This document shows, piece by piece, positions 45,147-54,763 of a stretch of DNA of 64,000 nucleotides. The position numbers and the translations under genes are program-made. Numbering within the stretch: position 1 is the stretch's first letter; the number at the start of each line of letters is the position of its first letter. Location of the stretch: assembly GCA_009773375.1 (NCBI GenBank), contig WRPH01000001.1:1-64000 (forward strand), written 5' to 3'. The notes below the pieces were generated by a model. That model did no database searches. It was not told the origin of the DNA and worked only from the letters and a program-made list of their open reading frames with translations. The DNA is from Paracoccaceae bacterium (GTDB taxonomy: Bacteria; Pseudomonadota; Alphaproteobacteria; Rhodobacterales; Rhodobacteraceae).

Positions 45147-45569
45147 TTACGCCCCGCGATGCGCGCTTCCCGGAAGCCACATCTTTTCAAGCTGATAGAA
45201 CTCGCGCACTTCCGGACGGAAGACGTGAACGATAACGTCGCCGGTATCAATCAGCACCCAGTCCCCGGTTTCCTTGCCTTCCATCTTGGCAGTCAAGTGA
45301 AACTGTTCCTTGATACGGTCGGCCAGCTTTTCGGAAATCGCCGCGACCTGCCGCGACGAGCGGCCCGAGCAGATCACCATATAGTCAGCCACATCCGAAC
45401 GGCCGCGCAGGTCGATCTGCACAACCTCTTCGGCTTTGTCATCTTCAACCGAAGCCAGAACCGCAGCCAGCATGTCTTCGGCAGTATAATCCGCAACGTC
45501 GCGGCTTACGCGCGGGCCAACCGGCAGGCCGGTGGTAGGGTCAGAATGCGACAGGACAAAGTCCTCCAA
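45147..45569 (-). CDS. rsfS: Ribosome silencing factor RsfS, 140 aa
   Basis: It binds L14 and blocks subunit joining under starvation. KAEEVVQIDLRGRSDVADYMVICSGRSSRQVAAISEKLADRIKE ... KMEGKETGDWVLIDTGDVIVHVFRPEVREFYQLEKMW is the full RsfS/Iojap motif set. The start is uncertain: no ATG near, TTG 45569 or a CTG at 45554 (GGAGGA before it) could initiate. Longer N-terminus than E. coli (105 aa). Confidence 0.92.
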   Translation of the reverse strand: MEDFVLSHSDPTTGLPVGPRVSRDVADYTAEDMLAAVLASVEDDKAEEVVQIDLRGRSDVADYMVICSGRSSRQVAAISEKLADRIKEQFHLTAKMEGKETGDWVLIDTGDVIVHVFRPEVREFYQLEKMWLPGSAHRGA

Positions 45570-45731
45570 ATAGCGCGCCGTTGCGGCCCCGGCACCGGGC
45601 TGGCTCGCAGCCTATCATTGCAGGGCAATAATCTCAACGGCGAGGCGAACCGCGCGCATAACGGCAAGCCGGGGGCTTCGCAAGCGCGAATCAGCCAGCC
45701 ATGCGCCCGGCGCAAGGCGGAGTGCCGTCTG

Positions 45732-45779
45732 CCCCCCTAACACTTTTCGCTGCAATGCAGCATATTGCAGACAGGGGGG
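45732..45779. promoter_or_regulatory. Nested palindromes upstream of the DUF3563-like gene
   Basis: CTGC-AAT-GCAG (45750-45760) lies within CTGCAAT...ATTGCAG (45750-45756 with 45764-45770) and inside an outer CCCCCCT/AGGGGGG stem (45732-45738 with 45773-45779), ending 18 bases before an ATG. CTGC-N3-GCAG is the pattern bound by PhaR, the PHB-granule regulator, in Paracoccus. Such a site here is only inference; the stem could equally be an RNA structure in the leader. Confidence 0.35.
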
Positions 45780-45797
45780 AACAACGGAGAAAACATC

Positions 45798-45938
45798 ATG
45801 ACCCTGTTCCAAAATCTGTTTCCGCGCCGTCAAAGCCGCCGCGACGTCGAGCTTGCCTATCTGAATGCCGCCGTCAGCCTCTATGATCTGGAGCGGCGCG
45901 AGCGTGAGATCACCTTCGGCAAATTCGCCGGGCAATAA
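45798..45938 (+). CDS. DUF3563-like small protein, 46 aa
   Basis: ATG 45798 (GGAG 8 bases before) reads MTLFQNLFPRRQSRRDVELAYL then NAAVSLYDLERREREITFG and stops TAA at 45938. The LNxAVSLYDLERREREI pattern is like DUF3563 proteins (short, charged, DLERRxRxI). It is missed by simple ORF length cut-offs. Preceded by the nested palindromes at 45732-45779. Function unknown. Confidence 0.7.
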   Translation: MTLFQNLFPRRQSRRDVELAYLNAAVSLYDLERREREITFGKFAGQ

Positions 45939-46148
45939 GCTCTGGTCTTGGACTGTTTGCTTGCCTGAAATCTGCAAAGCGCGTAAAAGCCGCCGCATGA
46001 TCCGGTTTTTCGACATCGCCGACCATGACCGCCTGCCGTGGCGGTTCTACGGGGCCACCCGCGCCATTCTTGCGCGCGCCTGATCGGTTGTCATGGGCTT
46101 ACGCCCGCGCCTGAAGATTTCCGCATTCCCAAACGCCAAGGAAGAGCC

Positions 46149-47567
46149 ATGACCGCTCGCACGCTTTACGACAAAATCTGGGACGATCACGTCGTCCATC
46201 AGGCCGAAGACGGCACTTGCCTGCTGTATATCGACCGCCATCTGGTCCACGAAGTCACCAGCCCGCAAGCCTTCGAGGGCCTGCGGATGACCAACCGCAA
46301 GGTGCGCGCGCCAGAGAAAACCATCGCCGTGCCGGATCACAACGTGCCCACCACGCTGGACCGCGCCAATGCCGCCACGATGACCGAAGACAGCCGCATT
46401 CAGGTGGCCGCGCTCGATCAGAACGCCAAGGATTTCGGCATCAACTACTACCCGGTGTCTGACGTGCGTCAGGGCATCGTCCACATCGTCGGCCCGGAAC
46501 AGGGCTGGACCCTGCCCGGCATGACCGTGGTCTGCGGCGACAGCCACACCGCCACTCATGGCGCGTTCGGCTCGCTGGCACATGGCATCGGCACCTCGGA
46601 GGTCGAACATGTTCTGGCCACGCAGACGCTGATCCAGCGCAAGGGCAAGAACATGAAGGTGGAAATCACCGGCAGCCTGCGCCCCGGCGTCACCGCAAAA
46701 GACATCACCATGGCGGTGATCGGCGAAACCGGCACTGCCGGCGGCACCGGCTATGTCATTGAATATTGTGGGCAGGCTATCCGCGAACTATCGATGGAAG
46801 GCCGGATGACCGTCTGCAACATGGCGATCGAAGGCGGCGCCCGCGCTGGCCTGATCGCCCCCGATGAGAAAACCTTCGCCTATTGCATGGGCCGGCCACA
46901 CGCGCCGAAAGGTGCCGCATGGGAAGCCGCCCTCGCCTATTGGAAGACCCTGTTCACCGACGAAGGCGCGCATTTCGACAAGGTCGTGACAATCAAAGGC
47001 GAAGACATCGCGCCGTTGGTCACCTGGGGCACGTCGCCCGAAGACGTGCTGCCGATCACCGCAACCGTCCCCTCGCCCAGTGATTTCACCGGCGGCAAGG
47101 TTGAAGCCGTGCAGCGCGCGCTGGACTATATGGGCCTGACCCCCGGTCAAAAGCTGTCGGACATCAAGATCGACACCGTCTTCATCGGCTCTTGCACCAA
47201 CGGCCGCATCGAAGACCTGCGCGCCGCCGCTGCGATCCTGAAGGGCAAGAAAAAGAAAGACGGCATCCGCGCGATGGTGGTGCCCGGTTCGGGCCTTGTG
47301 CGCGCGCAGGCGGAAGAAGAGGGTCTGGCGCAGATCTTCATCGACGCCGGTTTCGAATGGCGTCTGGCAGGCTGCTCGATGTGCCTTGCGATGAACCCCG
47401 ACCAACTGGCGCCGGGTGAACGCTGTGCTGCAACCAGCAACCGCAACTTCGAAGGCCGTCAGGGCCGCGGTGGTCGGACCCACCTGCTGTCGCCCGCCAT
47501 GGCAGCCGCCGCCGCAATCACCGGTCATCTGACCGATGTGCGCGAAATGATGACAGAGATCGCGTAA
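46149..47567 (+). CDS. leuC: 3-isopropylmalate dehydratase large subunit, 472 aa
   Basis: Leucine pathway aconitase-type enzyme. [16 protein letters not shown] start; 4Fe-4S ligands in [28 protein letters not shown] and [11 protein letters not shown]-terminal [27 protein letters not shown] lies 4 bases before ATG 46149. 12-base gap to leuD. Confidence 0.97.
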   Translation: MTARTLYDKIWDDHVVHQAEDGTCLLYIDRHLVHEVTSPQAFEGLRMTNRKVRAPEKTIAVPDHNVPTTLDRANAATMTEDSRIQVAALDQNAKDFGINYYPVSDVRQGIVHIVGPEQGWTLPGMTVVCGDSHTATHGAFGSLAHGIGTSEVEHVLATQTLIQRKGKNMKVEITGSLRPGVTAKDITMAVIGETGTAGGTGYVIEYCGQAIRELSMEGRMTVCNMAIEGGARAGLIAPDEKTFAYCMGRPHAPKGAAWEAALAYWKTLFTDEGAHFDKVVTIKGEDIAPLVTWGTSPEDVLPITATVPSPSDFTGGKVEAVQRALDYMGLTPGQKLSDIKIDTVFIGSCTNGRIEDLRAAAAILKGKKKKDGIRAMVVPGSGLVRAQAEEEGLAQIFIDAGFEWRLAGCSMCLAMNPDQLAPGERCAATSNRNFEGRQGRGGRTHLLSPAMAAAAAITGHLTDVREMMTEIA

Positions 47568-47579
47568 GGAACCGGAAAG

Positions 47580-48185
47580 ATGGATAAATTCACCAAACTG
47601 ACCGGCATCGCGGCCCCCATGCCCTTGGTCAACATCGACACCGACATGATCATCCCCAAGCAGTTCTTGAAGACCATCAAGCGCTCGGGCCTTGGCGTGA
47701 ACCTGTTCGACGAGATGCGCTATAATCTCGATGGGTCAGAGATCGCCGATTTCGTGTTGAACCAGCCCGCCTATCGCAAGGCTGAAATCATCATCGCAGG
47801 CGACAACTTCGGGTGTGGGTCATCGCGCGAACATGCGCCTTGGGCTCTGCTTGATTTCGGCATCCGCTGCGTGATTTCCACCAGTTTTGCCGACATCTTC
47901 TTCAACAACTGCTTCAAGAACGGTATTCTGCCGATCGTTCTGCCGCAAGAGCAGGTCGATATTCTGATGGCCGACGCCCGCAAAGGTGCCAACGCCCGCC
48001 AGACCGTTGATCTGGAAGCGCAAACTGTCACCACGTCGGATGGTCAGGTGTTTCCCTTTGCTGTGGACAGCCACCGCAAGCACTGCCTGCTGAACGGATT
48101 GGACGATATCGGTCTGACGCTGGAAAAGGCCGCCGCGATTGATTCCTTTGAAAAGAAGCACGCCGCCCTGCATCCTTGGGCCTGA
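47580..48185 (+). CDS. leuD: 3-isopropylmalate dehydratase small subunit, 201 aa
   Basis: Swivelling domain: [22 protein letters not shown] (DTDxI-PxQF motif), [40 protein letters not shown]. Pairs with LeuC (same operon, 12 bases apart) to form the heterodimer. It ends before a strong terminator (48210-48234). Confidence 0.97.
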   Translation: MDKFTKLTGIAAPMPLVNIDTDMIIPKQFLKTIKRSGLGVNLFDEMRYNLDGSEIADFVLNQPAYRKAEIIIAGDNFGCGSSREHAPWALLDFGIRCVISTSFADIFFNNCFKNGILPIVLPQEQVDILMADARKGANARQTVDLEAQTVTTSDGQVFPFAVDSHRKHCLLNGLDDIGLTLEKAAAIDSFEKKHAALHPWA

Positions 48186-48209
48186 GCCAAGCCAAACCAC
48201 TAAATCTGG

Positions 48210-48234
48210 GGCCGTCCTTCGGGGCGGCCTTTTT
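48210..48234 (+). terminator. Rho-independent terminator after leuD
   Basis: Stem GGCCGTCC / GGGCGGCC (one G-U pair) with TTCG tetraloop and a TTTTT run (48230-48234), 25 bases past the leuD stop. Textbook form. Confidence 0.9.
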
Positions 48235-48423
48235 CATGCCGCGCTCTTGATTCAATCCTGCAACACCTTCACCGCGGAATCGCCACAAAGCCGGGTCATT
48301 TTCATCCAAGCTGTTGCCGTAGATAGTGAAAGAAGGCAAGAATTGGGCAATATTGAGGCAACCCGCCTTAAAGTGCGGGACATCATCGGAAATCTGACCT
48401 GGCAAAGAACCGGGCGTGGCCGA

Positions 48424-49281
48424 ATGAAGGGTAGCAGGACAGTGGTTTCGCAGCTTACAGGTGCGATCGTCCGCATGGTTTTGGTGATGGTGCTGGTCGC
48501 CATGCCGTCTGTGCTTTTGGTCGAAGTGACGGCAGACACCAAGCAAATGGTGGCGCTGGTGGCCCTGTTTATCGGCCTGCTGACCTTTGTCGAATATAAT
48601 GCAACCTACCCCAGCCTTGTCGAATTCCGTGATGCCGCCCCGTTCAATCGGGTGCGCTACATGATGCTGCTTGCGACCGTGGTGTCGCTGTCGATGCTGG
48701 CACGCGGTGCGGCCTACCCCTCGACGCTGACTGAATTCACCGATGCAGTTGGCACGCTGATCGGCAACTCGATGGATTTTCCGTATAGCCCGGTACGGCT
48801 TGCCACGCTGATGGTATCGAACGATGCCACGATTGAACAAATCGCCAGCGTCCGAACGGCGGCCGGGATGGCCTACCTTATCTCTCTGATTTCTCTTTCT
48901 GTTTTCGTGATCATCCTCAAAGCAGGCCGTTGGCCCGACCGCAGCAAGGCTTTCAACGTCTGGGTAAACCTGCCCACGTTTGACCCGACCGCCGGGGCGG
49001 ATGTGGTCACAAGGCTGACCCGAGACGCGCGCATTAACATTGCGTTAGGGTTTTTGCTGCCATTCTTGACTCCAGCCGTGGTGAAGATTGCGTCCACCGG
49101 TTTTGAACCGTTGACGCTGACCTCGCCACAAACCTTGATCTGGACGATGACCGCATGGGCTTTTCTTCCCGCAAGTTTGTTCATGCGCGGCATCGCGATG
49201 GGCCGCATTGCCGACATGATCACCGAAACCCGCGCAGCCAATCAAATGGCAGCGGATGGCAAGCGCTATGTGCCTGCCTGA
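48424..49281 (+). CDS. Hypothetical multi-pass membrane protein, 285 aa
   Basis: About five to six hydrophobic segments: IVRMVLVMVLVAMPSVLLVEVTA, MVALVALFIGLLTFVEYNA, YMMLLATVVSLSMLARG, MAYLISLISLSVFVIILKAG, NIALGFLLPFLTPAVVKIAS and TLIWTMTAWAFLPASLFM. I take ATG 48424 (MKGSRTVVSQL) because the first 95 codons of the longer frame run through the terminator region. It ends inside the start region of the next gene. Function unknown; transporter-like. Confidence 0.72.
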   Translation: MKGSRTVVSQLTGAIVRMVLVMVLVAMPSVLLVEVTADTKQMVALVALFIGLLTFVEYNATYPSLVEFRDAAPFNRVRYMMLLATVVSLSMLARGAAYPSTLTEFTDAVGTLIGNSMDFPYSPVRLATLMVSNDATIEQIASVRTAAGMAYLISLISLSVFVIILKAGRWPDRSKAFNVWVNLPTFDPTAGADVVTRLTRDARINIALGFLLPFLTPAVVKIASTGFEPLTLTSPQTLIWTMTAWAFLPASLFMRGIAMGRIADMITETRAANQMAADGKRYVPA

Positions 49282-50300
49282 TCTGGCTGCTTGCCCTGCC
49301 GCTGCAGGCAGAGCCGTTGCGGATTGCCACCTATAATATCGACCTCTGGGCCAAGGGGCCCGGCTTGGCGCTGCAATCCCTGCAACGCGGCGACAACCCG
49401 GCACAGTTGGCGGCAGTTCAGGCGATTGTGGCACTGGACGTCGATGTGCTGTTGCTGACCGGAATCGACTATGACCTGCAAGGCGCAACCCTCGCAGCAC
49501 TGGAAAGCCGTCTGGCGCAGGCGGGTGCACCCTACCCACACAGGCTGGCCCTGCGCCCCAATACCGGTGTGGCGACCGGGCTTGATCTGAATGGCAACGG
49601 CGTGCTGGGCGAGCCGCGCGATGCGCAGGCCTATGGCCGCTGGGCGGGGGAAGGCGGGATGGCGATCTTGTCGCGCTTGCCGATAGATACTGAAAATATT
49701 CGCGATTTCAGCGGGTTGCTTTGGGCCGACCTGCCTGAAAACCTGCGCCCTGCTGATACGGCAGCAAGCCAGCTGCTTTCGACCTCTGGCCATTACGAAG
49801 TGCCCGTGGTTTTGCCCGATGGTCGCAGCTTGCGCCTTTTGGCCTATTACGCCAGCCCGCCGATTTTCGATGGGCCCGAAGATCGCAACGGCCGCCGCAA
49901 TCACGATGAAACCTCGTTCTGGCTGCGGCTTTTGGCGGGCGATCTGGCGTTCAAAGCACCCGAGCCGCCCTTCGTGATCCTTGGCCAGTCCAATCTGGAT
50001 CCGGCGGATGGCGAAGGTCGCAGGCAGGCGATTACCGCCTTGCTACACCACCCCGGCCTGCAAGACCCGAAACCGCGCGGCAATTCAGGGCGAACAGAGC
50101 CGAACCAGACCGGCGATCCGGCGCTGGACACTGCGCTTTATCCCAAGATCGGCGGTTTACGGGTTGAGGTGATCTTGCCCTCAGCTGATCTGCACGTCAG
50201 CGGGTCAGGTGTGCTTTGGCCACCTGATCAGGACCCGCTGGCTGCGACGCTGGCCACCGCATCGCGGCATCGCCCGATTTGGATCGATCTTGCCCCCTGA
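49155..50300 (+). CDS. Endonuclease/exonuclease/phosphatase (EEP) family protein, start uncertain
   Basis: Core from about 49315: PLRIATYNIDLWAKGPG, VLLLTGIDYDL, GMAILSRLPIDTE, VILPSADLHVSGSGVLWPPDQ, an EEP-fold set with N (ATYN), D and a final SxH/SGxGVL region. A hydrophobic segment (CACLIWLLALPLQAEP) precedes it and would be a signal peptide. The only ATG in frame is 49155, overlapping the upstream gene by 127 bases; between it and the signal there is no ATG, GTG or TTG. So the true start is unclear: it may use a non-standard codon, or the 5' end may be damaged. Confidence 0.75.
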   Translation: MGFSSRKFVHARHRDGPHCRHDHRNPRSQSNGSGWQALCACLIWLLALPLQAEPLRIATYNIDLWAKGPGLALQSLQRGDNPAQLAAVQAIVALDVDVLLLTGIDYDLQGATLAALESRLAQAGAPYPHRLALRPNTGVATGLDLNGNGVLGEPRDAQAYGRWAGEGGMAILSRLPIDTENIRDFSGLLWADLPENLRPADTAASQLLSTSGHYEVPVVLPDGRSLRLLAYYASPPIFDGPEDRNGRRNHDETSFWLRLLAGDLAFKAPEPPFVILGQSNLDPADGEGRRQAITALLHHPGLQDPKPRGNSGRTEPNQTGDPALDTALYPKIGGLRVEVILPSADLHVSGSGVLWPPDQDPLAATLATASRHRPIWIDLAP

Positions 50301-51150
50301 TCCCCATACCCTGCAGATGCGCAGCCACCACATCGGCAAAGGCGGTCGGCTGAAAATCAGGCAGCAGCGCCTGCAACGGTGCCGGGTCAAGCTGATGTGG
50401 CAAATCGAACAGAAAGCGCATCTCGCGCAACTCCCGCGCCAGTTCCCAAACGGGTGACGCCATCCGCATGAACCACCACGGAAAACCCGCAAACCGTAAC
50501 GACCGCCCGGTCTGCCGCTGCATTTCAGCCCGCAGATCCGCCATCGCGAATGTCAGCCCGGCAAAAGGCACATCGGCAAAGCGCGGCAGTTCCGCCCGCT
50601 TTTCCGCCAACAGCACCGCAAGCCGCGCCATATCCGGCAGATAGGCATAGGCGCGCTGCACTTCTGGCGCGCCCATCAGGCTGATCTTGCCCCTGACGGC
50701 ATCTTTCAGCAGCATCGCCATCACCGTCTTGCCGGTTTCATCCAGAAAATCGCCACCGCGCAGCACGATCACTGGCAGGCCCGAGTCGCGATACGCGGCC
50801 TCCATCTGCGCCCGAATCATCCCCTTGCGGCTATTGGCGCGCTGCGGTGTCGCCGGCCCCCAAGGCCCCGGCTGATCGCCATAAGGATAGACATTGCCCG
50901 GCACGATGACCGTTGTCCCACTCGCCCGCGCCGCCGCCAGAACCTGCGCCGTGATCTGCGGAATCAGCCCTGCCCAATCATGGTACATTGGCGGGTTCAG
51001 CGCATTGACAATGACATCCGCCCCCATCGCCGCTGCGGCCATATCGGTGCCGCGCTGATACCGCCGCACCTGCCATCCCGCCGCCTGAAACGCCTGCGCC
51101 GCACGCGCCCCGAACAGACCCGACGCACCAGCCACCAAAACCACAGCCAT
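50197..51150 (-). CDS. NAD(P)-binding epimerase/NmrA-like protein, 317 aa
   Basis: AVVLVAGASGLFGARAAQAFQAAGWQVRRYQRG is the Rossmann G-x-x-G-x-x-G start of SDR-extended/NmrA proteins; VIVPGNVYPYG and VIVLRGGDFLDETG follow. ATG 51150 is supported by AAGGAG 7 bases upstream. The C-terminal 35 residues (from about ...MGIRGQ onward) run 104 bases into the EEP gene in the opposite strand and look non-conserved, as if the natural stop were lost. Divergent from a LysR gene. Confidence 0.82.
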   Translation of the reverse strand: MAVVLVAGASGLFGARAAQAFQAAGWQVRRYQRGTDMAAAAMGADVIVNALNPPMYHDWAGLIPQITAQVLAAARASGTTVIVPGNVYPYGDQPGPWGPATPQRANSRKGMIRAQMEAAYRDSGLPVIVLRGGDFLDETGKTVMAMLLKDAVRGKISLMGAPEVQRAYAYLPDMARLAVLLAEKRAELPRFADVPFAGLTFAMADLRAEMQRQTGRSLRFAGFPWWFMRMASPVWELARELREMRFLFDLPHQLDPAPLQALLPDFQPTAFADVVAAHLQGMGIRGQDRSKSGDAAMRWPASQPAGPDQVAKAHLTR

Positions 51151-51201
51151 GATTGATCTCCTTTTTCTGGACCTCAATCTAGCCGCCACCATCCATTCAC
51201 A

Positions 51202-51224
51202 ATATTGGCAATATCCGCAGATAT
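51202..51224. promoter_or_regulatory. Palindromes in the epimerase/LysR divergent promoter
   Basis: ATATTG-G-CAATAT (51202-51214) and ATATC-CGCA-GATAT (51211-51224) overlap, 16 bases before the LysR ATG. LysR regulators commonly bind such T-N11-A palindromes between themselves and a divergent target, so this is the likely operator. Confidence 0.5.
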
Positions 51225-51239
51225 GCTATTCATAAACGC

Positions 51240-52130
51240 ATGGATAATCTCGACTGGACCTTGACTCGATCCTTCCTTGCCGTGGCCGAAACCGGGTCAC
51301 TTTCAGCTGCGGCGCGTCAGTTGAACCTCAGCCAACCCACCCTTGGTCGCCACATTGCAGACCTGGAGGCGGCTCTCAACCTGACACTCTTCACCCGCCA
51401 GCCGCGCGGGCTTGCCCCGACAGAGGCCGCGCTTGCGCTGATACCGCACGCCCGCAGCATGCGCGAGGCGGCGGCAAAGTTGGCGCTGGTCGCCGCCGGG
51501 CAGGATGAAAGCCTTGCCGGCAGCGTCCGCATCACCGCCAGCCGGATTGTGGCCCACTACATCTTGCCGCCGATGCTGGCCCGGTTGCGTGCCGCCGAGC
51601 CCCGGTTGCAGATTGATCTGGTAGCAAGCGATGACAGCGAGAACCTGCTGTTCCGCGAGGCGGATATCGCCGTGCGGATGTATCGCCCCAATCAGTTGGA
51701 CCTGATCACCGCCCATCTGTGCGACATGCCGATCGGGCTTTATGCCGCCAACAACTATCTGTCGAACCACCCCGCGCCGCAAAGCCCCGGGGCGCTGCGA
51801 CCGCAGGATTTCATCGGCTTTGACAAATCCGACCTGATGTTGCGGATGATGCACGGGCTTGGGCTTCAGGCCCGACGCGACGATTTCGCGATGCGCTGCG
51901 ATGATCAGATTGTCTACTGGAACCTCGTCCGCGCCGGTCTTGGCATTGGCGGCATGCAGACCCTGATCGGCGATGCCGACCCCGATGTGACCCGCATCGC
52001 GCGTTTCGTGGCTTTGCCCGCCCTTCCGGTTTGGCTGACAGCGCCCGAGGCATTGCGGCAATCGCCACGGATTCGCCGCGTCTTTGATGCGCTGACAGCC
52101 AGTTTCCGGGCGCTGCAGCTTGACCCTTAG
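51240..52130 (+). CDS. LysR-family transcriptional regulator, 296 aa
   Basis: N-terminal wHTH: LTRSFLAVAETGSLSAAARQLNLSQPTLGRHIADLEAALNLTLFTRQPRG. The effector-binding domain follows (about 90-290, VRITASRIVAHYILPPMLARL). It diverges from the epimerase gene across an 89-base gap with nested palindromes, so it probably controls that gene. 48 bases upstream of leuB, but leuB has its own start region. Effector unknown. Confidence 0.93.
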   Translation: MDNLDWTLTRSFLAVAETGSLSAAARQLNLSQPTLGRHIADLEAALNLTLFTRQPRGLAPTEAALALIPHARSMREAAAKLALVAAGQDESLAGSVRITASRIVAHYILPPMLARLRAAEPRLQIDLVASDDSENLLFREADIAVRMYRPNQLDLITAHLCDMPIGLYAANNYLSNHPAPQSPGALRPQDFIGFDKSDLMLRMMHGLGLQARRDDFAMRCDDQIVYWNLVRAGLGIGGMQTLIGDADPDVTRIARFVALPALPVWLTAPEALRQSPRIRRVFDALTASFRALQLDP

Positions 52131-52178
52131 GCCCGCTTTGGCTAGGCCACCCGCAACCCTTCAACCACGGAGCCGCAC

Positions 52179-53285
52179 ATGGCCAATCCTTCCCTGCTTA
52201 TCCTCGCCGGCGACGGCATCGGCCCCGAAGTCATGGCCGAGGTGAAAAAGATCATCGGCTGGTTTGATACCAAGCGCGGGATCAAGTTCGATGTGTCCGA
52301 AGACCTTGTCGGCGGTTGCGCCTATGACGCCCACGGCACGCCGTTGACCGATGAAACCATGGCCAAGGCGCAAGCCGCCGATGCGGTTCTGCTGGGGGCT
52401 GTCGGCGGCCCGAAATATGACAAGCTGGATTTCAGCGTAAAGCCGGAGCGCGGCCTGCTGCGTCTGCGCAAGGAAATGGACCTGTTTTCCAACCTGCGCC
52501 CCGCTCAGTGCTTTGATGCTTTGGCCGATTTCTCCAGCCTGAAGCGCGAAGTGGTGGCGGGCCTTGATATCGTCATCGTCCGCGAACTGACCAGCGGCGT
52601 CTATTTTGGCGAACCGCGCGGCATCTTCATGGAAGGCAATGAGCGGGTGGGCATCAACACCCAGCGCTATACCGAATCCGAGATTGCCCGCGTTGCCCGC
52701 TCGGCGTTCGAACTGGCCCGCAAGCGCAGCAACAAGGTCTGCTCGATGGAGAAGGCCAACGTCATGGAATCCGGCATTCTGTGGCGCGACGTGGTGCAGG
52801 AAGTCCACGACAAGGAATACCCGGATGTGCAGCTGACGCATATGTATGCCGACAACGGCGCGATGCAGCTTTGCCGCTGGCCGAAGCAGTTTGACGTCAT
52901 CGTCACCGACAACCTGTTTGGCGACGTGCTGTCCGACATGGCCGCGATGCTGACCGGGTCGCTGGGCATGCTGCCCTCGGCCTCGCTGGGTCTGCCGATG
53001 GATAATGGCCGCCCGAAGGCGCTGTATGAACCCGTGCACGGTTCGGCCCCGGATATTGCCGGCCAAGGCAAGGCCAACCCGATCGCCTGCATCCTGTCGT
53101 TTGCGATGGCGCTGCGCTATTCGTTCAACATGGGTGAAGAAGCCACCCGCGTTGAAAAGGCCGTCGAAAAGGTGCTGGCGGATGGCGTACGCACCGCTGA
53201 TCTGATGGGCCCGGAAGGCGGCGTGCCGGTTTCCACCAGCCAGATGGGCGACGCCGTGATCGCGGCGATGGAAGCCAGCCTGTAA
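52179..53285 (+). CDS. leuB: 3-isopropylmalate dehydrogenase, 368 aa
   Basis: NAD-dependent oxidative decarboxylation in leucine synthesis. [41 protein letters not shown] (substrate Arg cluster), [28 protein letters not shown]-like region, and [28 protein letters not shown] are family signatures. Separate from leuCD by the EEP/epimerase/LysR genes. Confidence 0.97.
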   Translation: MANPSLLILAGDGIGPEVMAEVKKIIGWFDTKRGIKFDVSEDLVGGCAYDAHGTPLTDETMAKAQAADAVLLGAVGGPKYDKLDFSVKPERGLLRLRKEMDLFSNLRPAQCFDALADFSSLKREVVAGLDIVIVRELTSGVYFGEPRGIFMEGNERVGINTQRYTESEIARVARSAFELARKRSNKVCSMEKANVMESGILWRDVVQEVHDKEYPDVQLTHMYADNGAMQLCRWPKQFDVIVTDNLFGDVLSDMAAMLTGSLGMLPSASLGLPMDNGRPKALYEPVHGSAPDIAGQGKANPIACILSFAMALRYSFNMGEEATRVEKAVEKVLADGVRTADLMGPEGGVPVSTSQMGDAVIAAMEASL

Positions 53286-53478
53286 CTTTTGTATCCCGCC
53301 CGTGCCCGGTGAAAACGCCGGGCGCGGGCAAGCACTTCATGCGCAAAAGCGATGCGCGCCATGCGTAATAAGCCTTGTCAAATCTGCCGATCTGACCAAG
53401 CTTCCTCTTGCACTTTCCACCGCAAAACACGACAGCTAGGACGTCGCAGCACAGCCCTTACGTCCCGGACACATTCCC

Positions 53479-54486
53479 ATGCCAGTAGCTCAATCGAACT
53501 TGCGCGGGGCGGCTTTGTCGCTTGCCGCCTTTGGTATTTACGCCACCCACGACGTATTGGTGAAATTCCTCGGTGGCAGCTATTCGGCGTTCCAGCTGAT
53601 CTTCTTTTCCGGCCTGCTCGGCTTTCCGCTGGTCACCATCCTGCTGATGAGCGACCGCACCGACGGCAACCTGATTCCCAAGCACCCGTGGTGGACGGCG
53701 ATCCGCACCACCACCGCCGTGCTGAACGGGCTGACCGGCTTCTATGCGTTCTCCGTCCTGCCGATGGCGCAGTGCTATGCGATTTTCTTCGCCATGCCGA
53801 TTCTGATCACCCTGCTGGCCATCCCGATCCTCGGCGAAAAGGTGGGCCTGCACCGTGGGCTTGCCATTATCGTTGGCCTGCTAGGGGTAATGATCGTGCT
53901 GCGGCCGGGGCAAGAGCCATTGGGCCTTGGCCATCTGGCAGCCCTTGCCGCAGCCTTCCTTGGCGCGATGACCTCGGTGATCGTGCGCAAGATCGGCCAT
54001 GCCGAACGCTCGGTCGTGCTGATGCTTTACCCTATGGTGGCGAACTTCGTTGTCATGGTGGTGGCGCTGCCTTTCGTCTATATCCCTGTTCCCATTGAGC
54101 ATTTCGGCATGATGGGCAGCATGGCATTGTTGGGCCTGCTCGGCGGCATACTGATCATCGCCGCCTACCGTCGCGCGCCCGCGATTATCGTCGCACCGAT
54201 GCAATACAGCCAGATCATCTGGGCGCTTCTGTATGGCTACTTCATCTTCAACGAAGCGGTTGATTTCTGGACAGCTGTCGGCACCGGCGTCATCATCGCC
54301 GCCGGGGTCTACATCGTGCTGCGCGAAGATACCCCCACGGTGTCGAAGAACCGCCCCGTTCTGGAAACCCGATCGCGGTTTGACAACGGCACTTTCCCAC
54401 GCATCGGCTTGTGGCTGCGCCTGTTTGACCGCCGCCGCACCCGTGACAAGATCGAAGGCCTCGCAGGAACCGACGGCGACGCATAA
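53479..54486 (+). CDS. EamA/DMT-superfamily permease, 335 aa
   Basis: Ten predicted membrane helices in two EamA halves: LSLAAFGIYATHDVLVKFL, FQLIFFSGLLGFPLVTILL, then PMAQCYAIFFAMPILITLLAIPILGEKVG and APMQYSQIIWALLYGYFIFNEAVDFWTAVG. A C-terminal soluble tail of about 50 residues is longer than usual. Metabolite exporter type; the substrate is unknown. A possible hairpin (53298-53328) lies between it and leuB. Confidence 0.88.
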   Translation: MPVAQSNLRGAALSLAAFGIYATHDVLVKFLGGSYSAFQLIFFSGLLGFPLVTILLMSDRTDGNLIPKHPWWTAIRTTTAVLNGLTGFYAFSVLPMAQCYAIFFAMPILITLLAIPILGEKVGLHRGLAIIVGLLGVMIVLRPGQEPLGLGHLAALAAAFLGAMTSVIVRKIGHAERSVVLMLYPMVANFVVMVVALPFVYIPVPIEHFGMMGSMALLGLLGGILIIAAYRRAPAIIVAPMQYSQIIWALLYGYFIFNEAVDFWTAVGTGVIIAAGVYIVLREDTPTVSKNRPVLETRSRFDNGTFPRIGLWLRLFDRRRTRDKIEGLAGTDGDA

Positions 54487-54542
54487 TTCCGCATCGCCCC
54501 CCTTGCAAACCCGCGCGCAACGGTTTAACCCCGCGCCACGGT

Positions 54543-54619
54543 CGGAGCGTAGCGCAGTCTGGTAGCGCACCTGCTTCGGGAGCAGGGGGTCGGAGGTTCG
54601 AATCCTCTCGCTCCGACCA
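54543..54619 (+). tRNA. tRNA-Pro (CGG)
   Basis: CGGAGCG (54543-54549) pairs with CGCTCCG (54609-54615), then discriminator A and encoded CCA (54617-54619). Anticodon stem CCTGC/GCAGG encloses loop TTCGGGA, anticodon CGG. T-loop TTCGAAT. Length 77. Confidence 0.98.
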
Positions 54620-54651
54620 AAATTTCCCGATCCTTAAAGTAGCATCTTATC

Positions 54652-54670
54652 ACGCCCTTACGGGCGTTTT
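54652..54670 (+). terminator. Terminator after tRNA-Pro
   Basis: Stem ACGCCC / GGGCGT with TTAC loop and a TTTT run, 33 bases past the tRNA end. Confidence 0.85.
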
Positions 54671-54696
54671 GCGCATTTTCTTCAGCCGGACGTCGA

Positions 54697-54730
54697 AACA
54701 AAAACGCAGGGCCAGCGCTGCCGACCCTGC
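54697..54730 (-). terminator. Rho-independent terminator of the ornithine cyclodeaminase operon
   Basis: On the minus strand GCAGGG / CCCTGC (54730-54725 with 54711-54706) encloses a loop containing CAGCGCTG, followed by GTTTTTGTTT. 34 bases after the stop. Confidence 0.8.
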
Positions 54731-54763
54731 CTCAAGAAAACCGGTTGCGGCGAGACGGGCGCC

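Noticed and set aside
45615-46016. 133-codon minus-strand open frame
   Set aside because: It is antisense to the DUF3563-like gene, which has a better start, ribosome site and family pattern.
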